Shown: in pieces, positions 42,852-51,746 of the stretch | Numbering within the stretch: the first letter of the stretch is position 1 | Layout of the letters: each line of letters starts with the position of its first letter | Source: Flavobacteriales bacterium 34_180_T64 | GTDB taxonomy: Bacteria > Bacteroidota > Bacteroidia > Flavobacteriales > Flavobacteriaceae | Direction: 5' to 3' | Assembly: GCA_002162765.1 (NCBI GenBank) | Contig: MAAR01000017.1 | Location: 310,001 to 374,000 of the forward strand | DNA length: 64,000 bases | Notes under the pieces: generated by a model | Told to the model about the DNA's origin: nothing | Databases searched by the model: none | The model's input: only the letters and a program-made list of their open reading frames with translations | Made by a program: the position numbers and the translations under genes

Positions 42852-43468
42852 TATTTTTTAAAATCAATTTTTCCGATTTTTGGAACTATATGAATTAAAA
42901 ACTGTTGATTTTTATTTTCTTCAATTCCTGAATATTCTCGCACTCCATCTGTACCACTCCCAGCAATTTGAATTTCACAAATTTCAGGGTCAAATATTAT
43001 TTTATTTCTTTTCCACAACTTGTATAGAGACAAAGCCCTTTTGTAACTTAACTCAAAATTTTCAGTATAATCATCTCTAGAAGCCATTCCTTCGATTACA
43101 ATTTGGTACTTAATATCTAGGCCCCTGTACTTTTCACTTGAATTTAAACTATCGACTAATTTTTTTAAAGATTTTCCGACTTTTACCAAATAATATTTAT
43201 CCTCTTTCTTTATTTTGTGATCTAAAGGATCAAATAGTATCTCTCTATTCAATTTGAATCTTTTATACTTAGGCTGGTAGGAAAAAAACTCTTCTGGTAG
43301 TTTTTGTACGGCTGTTTGAATTTCTTTAATTTTTTGGAGTTGTTCATCTGTCGCCTTTTTTTGAAATTGCAAATATCCAATACTAACTGCAAAAAGAACC
43401 ATCATTACAAAAAATAAACTGGTCATTAAATCTGAAAAACTTACCCAAAAAAAGTTGCTACTTTTCAT
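42851..43468 (-). CDS. MotB/ZorB-like protein: one TM helix and OmpA-type peptidoglycan-binding domain
   Basis: 205 residues. FFWVSFSDLMTSLFFVMMVL opens the protein: the Asp13 in SDLMT matches the ion-binding Asp of MotB/ZorB at the start of the membrane helix. A coiled segment (~35-55) and an OmpA-like domain (~70-200) follow: YQIVIEGMASRDDY, NFELSYKRALSLYKLW, IQIAGSGTDG. It likely forms the stator with the next-upstream MotA-like protein and couples proton flow to work at the cell wall. Size and order resemble ZorB. Confidence 0.85.
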   Translation of the reverse strand: MKSSNFFWVSFSDLMTSLFFVMMVLFAVSIGYLQFQKKATDEQLQKIKEIQTAVQKLPEEFFSYQPKYKRFKLNREILFDPLDHKIKKEDKYYLVKVGKSLKKLVDSLNSSEKYRGLDIKYQIVIEGMASRDDYTENFELSYKRALSLYKLWKRNKIIFDPEICEIQIAGSGTDGVREYSGIEENKNQQFLIHIVPKIGKIDFKK

Positions 43469-43479
43469 AGAATCATCTC

Positions 43480-45222
43480 TTAATTTTCAAAGTTATCGAT
43501 GGGTTTATTTTCTGGATTTACTTTACTTTGAGTCTTACTTTTTTTATTGAAACGAAATGAATTTCCAACGCGTGTAAATAATGTTGGTTTCTTTTTTTTA
43601 GTTTCTAGTTCAATTATTTTATCTCCATCTTTATTTTTTCTTGGCTTTTTCTTATTCATGGTAGCACTGAAGTTAGATGATGCTGTATTGAAATCCCTCT
43701 TTAAATGATTAACCGTAGTATTCAGCTCAGAAATCTTACTTAGCAGTTGTGCGTTTTGGGAATCTCCAGAGGTTTTTATAATCTCTGCGTTGCTTTCAAT
43801 AACATTTTTTATTGGAACTAGTTCCTTTAAATTATTTAACTGTTCAAATTGAGGAACAGCTTCAGAATATGATTTAGTAAATTCTTTAATATGCGCTGAA
43901 GTTACTTTACCTAGTGACTTTCCAATTCCTTCATAGATTTCTTTTAGATTACTTTCATGACTAATGGCACGAGCATTAATTTTATTAATACGCTCATTTA
44001 TTTCTTTCTCAAGTTTTTCAATAGCTGTTCTAAAGTTAGAGTCGGCAAAGTTAACCGCATTTAAAGCATGTGTCCCTGATGATTCAATTTTTTCAAGATG
44101 CGAGGTGAGATATTGTGAAAGTTTTTTGGAATCTTCTAAAGATGAACTTATTTGATTCGCTATAGTATCAATTGCTACCGTTCTTGAGGCAAAATCATTT
44201 AAATTGCTTGAGATTGCTTCCATATTAGTAATGTACGTTGAGAATTTGTTGAAGGAGTCCATATTCTCTTCAAGTTTTGCGAAAAGATTTAAATTTGCAT
44301 TAGATATTTTTATCATATCCATTTTTTCAAATTTATCCATCATCTCTTGCTGCACAGTTAAATTCTCACCTGTTTGATTCGAAGCGTATAATACGTTATC
44401 AGAAATTTTAGTAGCAACTCTTGCAAACCTATCCAAACTAGCTTTTAAACCTGACACTCCTGTGTCTTCAGCTTTAATAAGTTCTGGTAATAGTTTGGCT
44501 TGTAAATAGGAAAGTTGATCATTTTTATCTTTTAAAGCTTTTCTCTTGGCGTCTTTATAAAACACTGAAGATAATATTGTCGTAAGGGCCAGACCAATTA
44601 GACTTGCTCCCATAGCATATTTTACGCCGTGTATTAGAGCATTAATTCCAGAAAAAAAGGTCTCATCTTTACTATCAATCTCTGGCATTGCTAAAAACCC
44701 GAATATAATACCCAACATTGTCGCAGCTAGGCCAAGATATAAAGGAGTAGGCATGGATTGTGAGATTTCACCATCTTTTAAATCTACTTCTCTATCTAAA
44801 ATATCTTTTATAATACTGAAATTCACTGCTGCTCCATAGTTATTAATCAAATATGTGTTAATAGTTTCTTTGATTCGTATAATTATGTCGTTCTTTCCTG
44901 AAGTTTCAAGCAGAGAAATATCTATAATATTTTCATTTTGTCGAGGATCAAATAATGAGTCTTCTTCACCTTCTTCTATTATGTTACTTTCCTCAGTGTG
45001 TTCTAATATTTTTAAAGTACTCTTATCAAACTTTACTTTTATTTCCTTTAGATAGTCATTAAATATTTCTCTTAATAAATAGGTGTCTTTTAGTGTTTTA
45101 GCAAAAAAATAAACTTGAAGAATCACAACCGCCACAAGCAGACCTATTTCAATATTAAAACTGTTAGTAGTCCAAAAACCACCCCTTTCCTGAATTATTA
45201 TATTAAATAGGAACATTTTCAT
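43480..45222 (-). CDS. MotA/TolQ/ExbB-like proton-channel protein with long coiled tail (ZorA-like)
   Basis: 580 residues. First membrane helix ~24-41, a ~115-residue cytoplasmic segment, then two long helices (MPTPLYLGLAATMLGIIFGF, ~157-179; VKYAMGASLIGLALTTILSS, ~200-219) in the arrangement of MotA/TolQ/ExbB channel cores. Residues ~240-520 are predicted coiled-coil/helical (e.g. DSNFRTAIEKLEKEINERIN), and the end is basic (KKKPTLFTRVGNSFRFNKKS). ZorA of Zorya has the same plan of channel plus long intracellular tail. Paired with the ZorB-like gene 11 bases downstream. Confidence 0.82.
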   Translation of the reverse strand: MKMFLFNIIIQERGGFWTTNSFNIEIGLLVAVVILQVYFFAKTLKDTYLLREIFNDYLKEIKVKFDKSTLKILEHTEESNIIEEGEEDSLFDPRQNENIIDISLLETSGKNDIIIRIKETINTYLINNYGAAVNFSIIKDILDREVDLKDGEISQSMPTPLYLGLAATMLGIIFGFLAMPEIDSKDETFFSGINALIHGVKYAMGASLIGLALTTILSSVFYKDAKRKALKDKNDQLSYLQAKLLPELIKAEDTGVSGLKASLDRFARVATKISDNVLYASNQTGENLTVQQEMMDKFEKMDMIKISNANLNLFAKLEENMDSFNKFSTYITNMEAISSNLNDFASRTVAIDTIANQISSSLEDSKKLSQYLTSHLEKIESSGTHALNAVNFADSNFRTAIEKLEKEINERINKINARAISHESNLKEIYEGIGKSLGKVTSAHIKEFTKSYSEAVPQFEQLNNLKELVPIKNVIESNAEIIKTSGDSQNAQLLSKISELNTTVNHLKRDFNTASSNFSATMNKKKPRKNKDGDKIIELETKKKKPTLFTRVGNSFRFNKKSKTQSKVNPENKPIDNFEN

Positions 45223-45233
45223 TTCGATATATA

Positions 45234-46589
45234 TTAAGAAATTTTCAATTTAATTTTTTGATCGATTCTCCACGAATCACCTTCTTTGATAACACTCCCT
45301 GGAGATTCAACATAAATCACAGTTGGGTTTATTATTGATGAATTTTCAATATCGCAGACAGGACTTAAAATAAAATCCATTTGGGACAATGCAGACATAT
45401 CTAAATTCCCTGAGCGATAAATCAGTTTTCCCATATTATCATCATCAACATATTCTATTTTGTAGTAAGATCTTGATGTTGCTGTACTGGATGCATTTTC
45501 TAATAAAAAAGAACCATTCTGTTCTGGTGCACTAAAATAAAATACCGTAATTCTCTTTTCATTAGCTACAGTCCTATACGACTCTTGATTTGAACTAACA
45601 TCCGAATCAATAATTTGAGCCTTTACCTCTTGAATTGGTTCTTCAACATTCTGAGAGCTTTTAGATCGTGGTTGAGAATTTGCTAATTCCTTTTGTTTCC
45701 ATTCTGGTATGCTATTACCAGTGTTTGATTTGGGCTTTGGAATTGGCTTGGATTCTGCTTCTTTTTGATAGTTTTCTTTTCTTTCCTTTAATATTTTTAT
45801 TACATCAAAACGGATTAGTGAAAACCCTCGATAGTTATTTCTATAAAGTCTTTTATAATCATAATATTTTTCACCTATTAATTTTCTGATTTTATAATTG
45901 AAAAACATTATTGCACATAAAAACCCAAACACGAACACGCCAAAGTAGCCCAGATAATTATAGATGTTGATATAATTGTTTTCTGATGGTGTTACTACTC
46001 TAACTCTTAAATTTGAATTACTATTTTGTGCAGTTCCATTGGAGTTTATTTGATTTTCTTTTTCCTCTTCATATGCAGATTTCGTTTCTTTTAAAAAAAA
46101 TATATTCGATACCTCATCCCAATGAATTTTATCATTTTTATGCAGATCGAGTTTTTTAATATATATTTTTGTTATGTCACCAATATCAAGGACAGCACTT
46201 AAATTATAATTTGCAGAATTTATTTCACTTGTATAATTATCTCTTAAAGCTTGAAAAATCGTATATCCTTGTGAACTCCATCCATTTTCTTTCTTTACAA
46301 GAAATGAATCGATACCATCAAATAATTCAGTTGAATTATCAAAATTCTTATAATTATCAAGAAATTTTAATTTGAAGAGTGTCATTCCTTTTTCTTCATT
46401 TTCATCTATTTTCCCTTCACCAAAATTCTCAGAAGTAGATTTGCAATCTTCCATAAAGGCATATAACAGTTTTGGAATCCCTACTGTAGCTTTATTTACA
46501 AAAGTGGTACTATCATTCTTGAAAAAAGAAGAATTGTGGGCTTGTATCCCTACAGAATAAAAGAATAAAAAAACTAAAACATATTTCAT
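45234..46589 (-). CDS. Unknown signal-peptide and single-TM protein of the ten-gene operon
   Basis: 451 residues. A signal peptide (MKYVLVFLFFYSVGIQAHNS) is followed by a ~190-residue extracytoplasmic part rich in charged residues, one membrane helix (~214-234, YLGYFGVFVFGFLCAIMFFN), a basic Pro/Lys/Ser linker (~265-325) and a C-terminal beta-rich cytoplasmic domain (ITVFYFSAPEQNGSFLLENA ... DSWRIDQKIKLKIS). The two-sided layout suggests a sensor or coupling protein that joins periplasm to the cytoplasmic nucleotidases. No family is recognised. Confidence 0.72.
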   Translation of the reverse strand: MKYVLVFLFFYSVGIQAHNSSFFKNDSTTFVNKATVGIPKLLYAFMEDCKSTSENFGEGKIDENEEKGMTLFKLKFLDNYKNFDNSTELFDGIDSFLVKKENGWSSQGYTIFQALRDNYTSEINSANYNLSAVLDIGDITKIYIKKLDLHKNDKIHWDEVSNIFFLKETKSAYEEEKENQINSNGTAQNSNSNLRVRVVTPSENNYINIYNYLGYFGVFVFGFLCAIMFFNYKIRKLIGEKYYDYKRLYRNNYRGFSLIRFDVIKILKERKENYQKEAESKPIPKPKSNTGNSIPEWKQKELANSQPRSKSSQNVEEPIQEVKAQIIDSDVSSNQESYRTVANEKRITVFYFSAPEQNGSFLLENASSTATSRSYYKIEYVDDDNMGKLIYRSGNLDMSALSQMDFILSPVCDIENSSIINPTVIYVESPGSVIKEGDSWRIDQKIKLKIS

Positions 46590-46593
46590 ACGC

Positions 46594-49500
46594 TTAATCC
46601 TTTGAAGCTAACTCAAAGGCTAACTTATTTAAAACACCTATAAGTGGATAAAAGAAAAGAGATTCTTCAATAGGTACATTCGAGTCTCCACCTTCACTCT
46701 CAACTTTCAATTCAATACCCTTCTTTAAGAAATCATCTAAATGATCCGTTCTCATAGCCTTAAATGTGTCATAGGCTTTTCTTTTTATACCAAAAACATT
46801 ATTTATGTTAACTGTTTCAAAATAGGAATCTAAAATGGCATAAAACTTTTCTATACTTTCTACAATGAGATTTGTATCGGCATCCCTGACCTCATTGAAT
46901 TTAGGTGCCCTTGCCATCGATTCAGTATCTAATAATAGATCAAGATTTGAGTTTTCTTTACCTCCCAACCAATATTTGATGCTCGGCTCATTGCCTACTG
47001 TACTTTTAAGTCCTCCTTTACAAGTGATCTCTTTTGGGATTTCCGATAGTACGGAAACCACCTTATTAGTTTTCACTCCAACCACTTGTTCAGCTATGTA
47101 TTTCATCAAACTTGAAATATGGTCTAGATTGGGAGAGGGATCAATTATTCTTAAAGACTTTGATCCTGTTCCACTAAACAAGTAGTTAAGAGGGACATCA
47201 AACCCTTCTTTTTTCAATATTTTTGCAATGTAAAATCCAATAGACGCATAGAACAACAGGAACGTGAGTTTAATATTCATTTCCTGCTTAATCAAAGATG
47301 AGTAACTGAACAATCCATTAGAACTCTTTTCTAAAGCAAATAGATAACTACTAAAATCATTGGATTTACCTCTTACTTCAAGAATATTATTTAAAATTTT
47401 AGTCTTTTCCTTTTTTTCAATATCAGAATTGTCGTTAAGATATTCTAAAGCTCGATCCTTAAATGCCAACACAAATCCATTTACGCTGGGACTTCCACCG
47501 TAACCATCACCGTAAATTGCATCTCCCGCAAATCTGAAGGATGAAATTACTTTTGGCATTCCATCATCAAATATTGAGATATCAGATGACCCTCCTCCGA
47601 TATCAATGGATACCGACAACCCAATTATTCCCTTATCGTTGTGATAATGATAAAAAGGCGCAATACTTTCAGCCATTTTGGTTATGTTTTCAGGATTAGC
47701 AGAATCTCCAAAAACTTTTTTATAGGTCTTTTTCCAAATATCCTCAATGATACCCTGCTGAAAAGAAGTCATACTAATTGGATAGAACCAGATAACTTTT
47801 GTGTTTTCAAGTTTTCCATTTGATAGCAATACTTTATAATAAACAATAGATAAGAGATATTCTACATAGGACTCAACTCTTTTTTTATCTTCTGCCTTGG
47901 AATAATTGCTCCATTTTAAGGCTGTTGTAAGTTCTAAATGTTGTTGGATAGTTGTTTTTTCCAGTAAAAAGAAATTATTAATGTGCTTAAATAATTCTCT
48001 TTCATTATTATAATTGATATCCTTATTCTCAACAAGTGCTGTCCTAACAGGGAAACTTAAGTCTTCAGTGCCTATAGAATGTGGAATAATTTCCTGATTA
48101 AATGTGGCCTCATTCAAAGTGTATATAGGGTCAACTTTGGCTGACTTACTCAATAGCGATGCCCATATTGTGTTAGGCATTTCATTTTTTAAGGGTTGTA
48201 GGGTTTCTCCCGTCTTTTTATATTCAATATGCGTATTTGTAGTACCAAAGTCGATTGCAAAAGTATAGTCCACATTATTTGACCTATAGATTGGCATTTT
48301 TGGAATAACCATACAGTTATATGAGTTGATAGTTAATTGTATACAATCAAAATAACTTTCTGTACTTCGATACGAACTTTTGATTTGATTTCCACCATGA
48401 CTTCTGACCACTTCCGGCGAAGATTCAATTATATTACCAGATTTCAGAAAAATAGGTTTAATAACATTGTTACTATTTTCACCAATATCTCCATCAATAA
48501 TACCTATGTTGTACTTAACAGGGAAGTCTTCTACTTTTACAAAAGGAAATATAGCCAAATGAATCTCTGGCTTAACAATATCATCTATACCATATATCTT
48601 TTTATACAAAATTTTTCTTCCAGATTTTATAGGAATCTCCAATTTAACCTCAACACCTCCTGCAGACAACGAGCTTATTTTTAATAATTCATCAACATCT
48701 TCAACCTTGAAAAATTCAAAAAAGGTTTTAGTTAATGGCATTAAATGTCTTTTTGAACCGCATAATTCGAATTTTTTACTATTAAGTTCATAAGGCATTT
48801 CAACGATATGATCTTCTAAGAAATTTCCAATAGATAACCAATAATATTCATCTCCTAGAACAGGTATTTTGGATTGATCTTCCGATAGTACGTTTCTATA
48901 GGGAACCTTATTACGCATAGTTTCTGGGTTCCATTTAACATCACTTGTAGTGAAGCAAAGATTTTCAGAATACATATCAAAAGGGAGCACTAATGGCTTT
49001 TTATTACTTAAATTACTGTTTATGACAAAATCACTTTCGTCAGCTATCGAATGATAACTATGGACCTGTAGCCCAAGAGGCACCCCTAAAACATCACAAT
49101 AATTATTTGGAGCTCCTGATACATGACACTTCTCGTATTTTGATATACTAGAAGCATTGATATTATCAACTTTTAATCGATCCGCAGGTTGCAACTCTAA
49201 TTTTACTTTTTGTAAATAATTATAAAATTCATTTTGACCTTGATGTGTGAAATATTTTATAAAATTTGGAGTTTCGGATAAAGCAAAAATATATTCTATA
49301 TAAGACCACTCACGAGTTGCCAATGATGCATATATGTTATCAAGTAGTTTGTCATTTCCTCGATTAATATTCATATTTAAATTATCAGAATTAGCATCTG
49401 GTGCCGCAAAGAATAATGTAGATGGAGAAGTACAACCAACTAATTGTTTATCAAATAATATAAAAAACAATCTATTTACATTATTGAAGTTATAAATACT

Positions 49501-49887
49501 TCCATCTTGAGCCCAATATGTTTCGAGTGTTTCAATAAGGTCTTCATGAACTCCATTCTTAAGGGATGTAAACCGGTGTTTTGGGTTCCATTCTATAATA
49601 TCTATTTGAGGATACAAGTTTGATAAAAAGAACAGTTGACCTACATCTAGCGCATCAGAGACTAGTTTATGTTGTGCAGTGCCTCCCTCTATTCCGTTAT
49701 CCGCAACCCACTGAAATGCTGATTTAACAAGATCAATTCTAGCAAATGGACTTGGGATAGATGTCGAAATATGTTTTCCGTCCGTAATAATAGTACTTAA
49801 GTTTGCACTAGTAATCGTGCCGCTATCAAACCATCCTGAATGAGCTGTTTTTCCGTCTTTATGTAATCTGAATATTTTTTTTACCAT
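46594..49887 (-). CDS. Hsp70/actin-like ATPase with large N-terminal extension
   Basis: 1097 residues. The ATPase core lies at ~540-1000: phosphate-1 motif FAIDFGTTNTHIEY (DFGTTNT 546-552), phosphate-2 SIDIGGGSSDIS (Asp762-Gly766), adenosine motif NYLFSGTGSKS (~901-911). The first ~535 residues have no domain I know; they start MVKKIFRLHKDGKTAHSGWF. A predicted substrate-binding or filament-forming partner, cytoplasmic (no signal). Compared with DnaK the substrate domain is missing. It lies between the tubulin-like and membrane-protein genes (spacings 11 and 4 bases). Confidence 0.82.
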   Translation of the reverse strand: MVKKIFRLHKDGKTAHSGWFDSGTITSANLSTIITDGKHISTSIPSPFARIDLVKSAFQWVADNGIEGGTAQHKLVSDALDVGQLFFLSNLYPQIDIIEWNPKHRFTSLKNGVHEDLIETLETYWAQDGSIYNFNNVNRLFFILFDKQLVGCTSPSTLFFAAPDANSDNLNMNINRGNDKLLDNIYASLATREWSYIEYIFALSETPNFIKYFTHQGQNEFYNYLQKVKLELQPADRLKVDNINASSISKYEKCHVSGAPNNYCDVLGVPLGLQVHSYHSIADESDFVINSNLSNKKPLVLPFDMYSENLCFTTSDVKWNPETMRNKVPYRNVLSEDQSKIPVLGDEYYWLSIGNFLEDHIVEMPYELNSKKFELCGSKRHLMPLTKTFFEFFKVEDVDELLKISSLSAGGVEVKLEIPIKSGRKILYKKIYGIDDIVKPEIHLAIFPFVKVEDFPVKYNIGIIDGDIGENSNNVIKPIFLKSGNIIESSPEVVRSHGGNQIKSSYRSTESYFDCIQLTINSYNCMVIPKMPIYRSNNVDYTFAIDFGTTNTHIEYKKTGETLQPLKNEMPNTIWASLLSKSAKVDPIYTLNEATFNQEIIPHSIGTEDLSFPVRTALVENKDINYNNERELFKHINNFFLLEKTTIQQHLELTTALKWSNYSKAEDKKRVESYVEYLLSIVYYKVLLSNGKLENTKVIWFYPISMTSFQQGIIEDIWKKTYKKVFGDSANPENITKMAESIAPFYHYHNDKGIIGLSVSIDIGGGSSDISIFDDGMPKVISSFRFAGDAIYGDGYGGSPSVNGFVLAFKDRALEYLNDNSDIEKKEKTKILNNILEVRGKSNDFSSYLFALEKSSNGLFSYSSLIKQEMNIKLTFLLFYASIGFYIAKILKKEGFDVPLNYLFSGTGSKSLRIIDPSPNLDHISSLMKYIAEQVVGVKTNKVVSVLSEIPKEITCKGGLKSTVGNEPSIKYWLGGKENSNLDLLLDTESMARAPKFNEVRDADTNLIVESIEKFYAILDSYFETVNINNVFGIKRKAYDTFKAMRTDHLDDFLKKGIELKVESEGGDSNVPIEESLFFYPLIGVLNKLAFELASKD

Positions 49888-49898
49888 GGTAAGATCTT

Positions 49899-51302
49899 TT
49901 AAAGTTTTTGCTTTTCGATAACCTTTTGTGTAGTCGATCCAAAAAGTTTAATAAGTTGATTATGTTTCTGTGACTCAGAGATAGGTGTTTGATCAATTTC
50001 CAAACAATTTAAGGTGTCAAGAGTTTTGAAAAGCCCTCTTCCGTTATCATTGTTTTTTATTATGGAATTAAAGGGAGCAAAAGATGGACTATTATCTTCT
50101 AATTCTTGTGTCCAATTATTAAAATGGGCATTGAAATTAGCTATTTCGTTTTTGTATTCTGGACTATCAAAATAATCTCTGGTAAGTTGAGTTTTTTTCT
50201 TTGTCCATCTCGATACATTTAATGCACGAGGCAAGCCCTTTTTAAGATATTCAGTATAAAATCTAAACTTTTGTAAATAAAATTTAATTTGCTTGGAATT
50301 TATGGTATTCAAGGAATCAAAAGTCAAAGGATTTGTGTCATTTTCAATACCAAATTCCTTTATTTTAGTTTGACCTGGACTTAGATTTTGTGCATTTGAA
50401 CTGAAATCTAATATAGCAAGTGCTCCTGCAAGTTCTAAAAAATGTGCATCATTTTTTTGTGCTTGCTGACCAGCATGATTATCGTAAGTTGAAGTCGTTC
50501 CAACATCTCCTAAGAAATAAATGGATTCAATCTGTTTTTGATTTATAATGGTTCGGTTATAATAATCAATCGCTGATTTTGCTTTTTCAAGAAACGTATC
50601 CGAATCAATTTCACCTTTATTTAATTTAAAATAGGGTAAATAAGTAAGGCCTCCAATAATTGCTTGTTTTATAAGTGCACTATTAGGAATTTCAGCGCCA
50701 TTTTTTAGACTTTTTAGCAATAGAGGAAATCCTGCCGCTCCAGTTCCTCCAAATATTGAATTGACTATAAATATGGCGTCACCAGGACTAAAGGATTGCC
50801 CAAATCTTTCAAAATCTTTTGAAGAAGTAAATTGATTTAATACAATAGATCCCATATTTGGATTTCCTTTAAATCCTACATCAAGATCAGATTCTAGATT
50901 ATGTTCAGAATATAAACTATCTAAAAACAATTTATCTTCAGAAGGGATATTGGAATAATGTATGAAATCTTTAAATTTTGTTCCTGCAGTACCATTAAGC
51001 ATGAATTGAAATCCATCTCCAGTTATGCTGTCTGAGTTGGTCACTAAATTAGCGACTGTTTTTACCTCTTGTGCAAAAAAATCATCAGGCGAATCGATAT
51101 TTTTTCTAATTTCCTGATACAGTTTCAGTATTTCTTTTGTTCTGTTTAAATCTCCATTACCGGTATCTGGGTCTATAATTATAGGTACAACAGTATCAAA
51201 ATCGTTACCCAACTTACAGCCAGCGGCGAACAGCATGGTAAGTGCTTTGATAACTCTTGAGCCTGTTCCTCCTATTCCGAAAACGTATAATTTCTTTGCC
51301 AT
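49899..51302 (-). CDS. Tubulin/FtsZ-like GTPase
   Basis: 467 residues. The N-terminal nucleotide loop is YVFGIGGTGSRVIKALTML (Gly9-Ser15). The tubulin signature appears as FIVNSIFGGTGAAGFPLLLK (GGTGAAG, 185-191). VVPIIIDPDTGNGDLNR near 38-54 adds to the family pattern of the prokaryotic Tubulin_2-type proteins. The C-terminal ~200 residues are helical. It is a likely GTP-dependent polymer or switch. It is next to an actin-like gene, an unusual pairing. No signal peptide, so cytoplasmic. Confidence 0.82.
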   Translation of the reverse strand: MAKKLYVFGIGGTGSRVIKALTMLFAAGCKLGNDFDTVVPIIIDPDTGNGDLNRTKEILKLYQEIRKNIDSPDDFFAQEVKTVANLVTNSDSITGDGFQFMLNGTAGTKFKDFIHYSNIPSEDKLFLDSLYSEHNLESDLDVGFKGNPNMGSIVLNQFTSSKDFERFGQSFSPGDAIFIVNSIFGGTGAAGFPLLLKSLKNGAEIPNSALIKQAIIGGLTYLPYFKLNKGEIDSDTFLEKAKSAIDYYNRTIINQKQIESIYFLGDVGTTSTYDNHAGQQAQKNDAHFLELAGALAILDFSSNAQNLSPGQTKIKEFGIENDTNPLTFDSLNTINSKQIKFYLQKFRFYTEYLKKGLPRALNVSRWTKKKTQLTRDYFDSPEYKNEIANFNAHFNNWTQELEDNSPSFAPFNSIIKNNDNGRGLFKTLDTLNCLEIDQTPISESQKHNQLIKLFGSTTQKVIEKQKL

Positions 51303-51313
51303 AATTTATTAAT

Positions 51314-51742
51314 TTAATGAGGTAAATGCTTTTGAACTTTACTTTTTAATCTTAAACCCAAACTAAAAATATATGAAACCAATATAGAAAGACAGGCGTT
51401 CAAAATAGCATAGAATAATATGAGACCTTCTGTAAACTCTACAAAAAGAGGATTTGTATGAACCAAAAAGTTAGCCAAAGTAAGATTAACCGAACTAAAA
51501 GTAACCACACCAACTATAAGTGCTATAAAGCCAAGATATAACCAATAATGTAATTTAGTATGGTAAGGGTATTTCCATAAAAAATAAAACAATCCTAAAA
51601 ATACAAGTGGAATTCCTAACAATATCCAACCCATATCATTGTATCCTCCCTTAGTAAATAAAGTTTGAAAAATTATAGAAAAATCATTGTCAAACATGCC
51701 AAACATCTCTTCAAAGAACTCATAAAATGGTGCGAAATTCAT
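51314..51742 (-). CDS. Three-helix membrane protein of the ten-gene operon
   Basis: 142 residues: an amphipathic start with many Phe/Asp (FYEFFEEMFGMFDNDFSIIF), then helices at ~38-58, ~65-85 and ~105-130, and a short basic tail (LRLKSKVQKHLPH). No catalytic motif. It is spaced 4 bases after the VWA gene and 11 before the tubulin-like gene; presumably a membrane anchor for the complex. Confidence 0.75.
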   Translation of the reverse strand: MNFAPFYEFFEEMFGMFDNDFSIIFQTLFTKGGYNDMGWILLGIPLVFLGLFYFLWKYPYHTKLHYWLYLGFIALIVGVVTFSSVNLTLANFLVHTNPLFVEFTEGLILFYAILNACLSILVSYIFSLGLRLKSKVQKHLPH

Positions 51743-51746
51743 ATTA

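Noticed and set aside
46594..49887. The large ATPase as DnaK or as SrfB
   Set aside because: The ATPase motifs are in the C-terminal half and there is no DnaK substrate domain; SrfB similarity could not be confirmed from sequence by eye.
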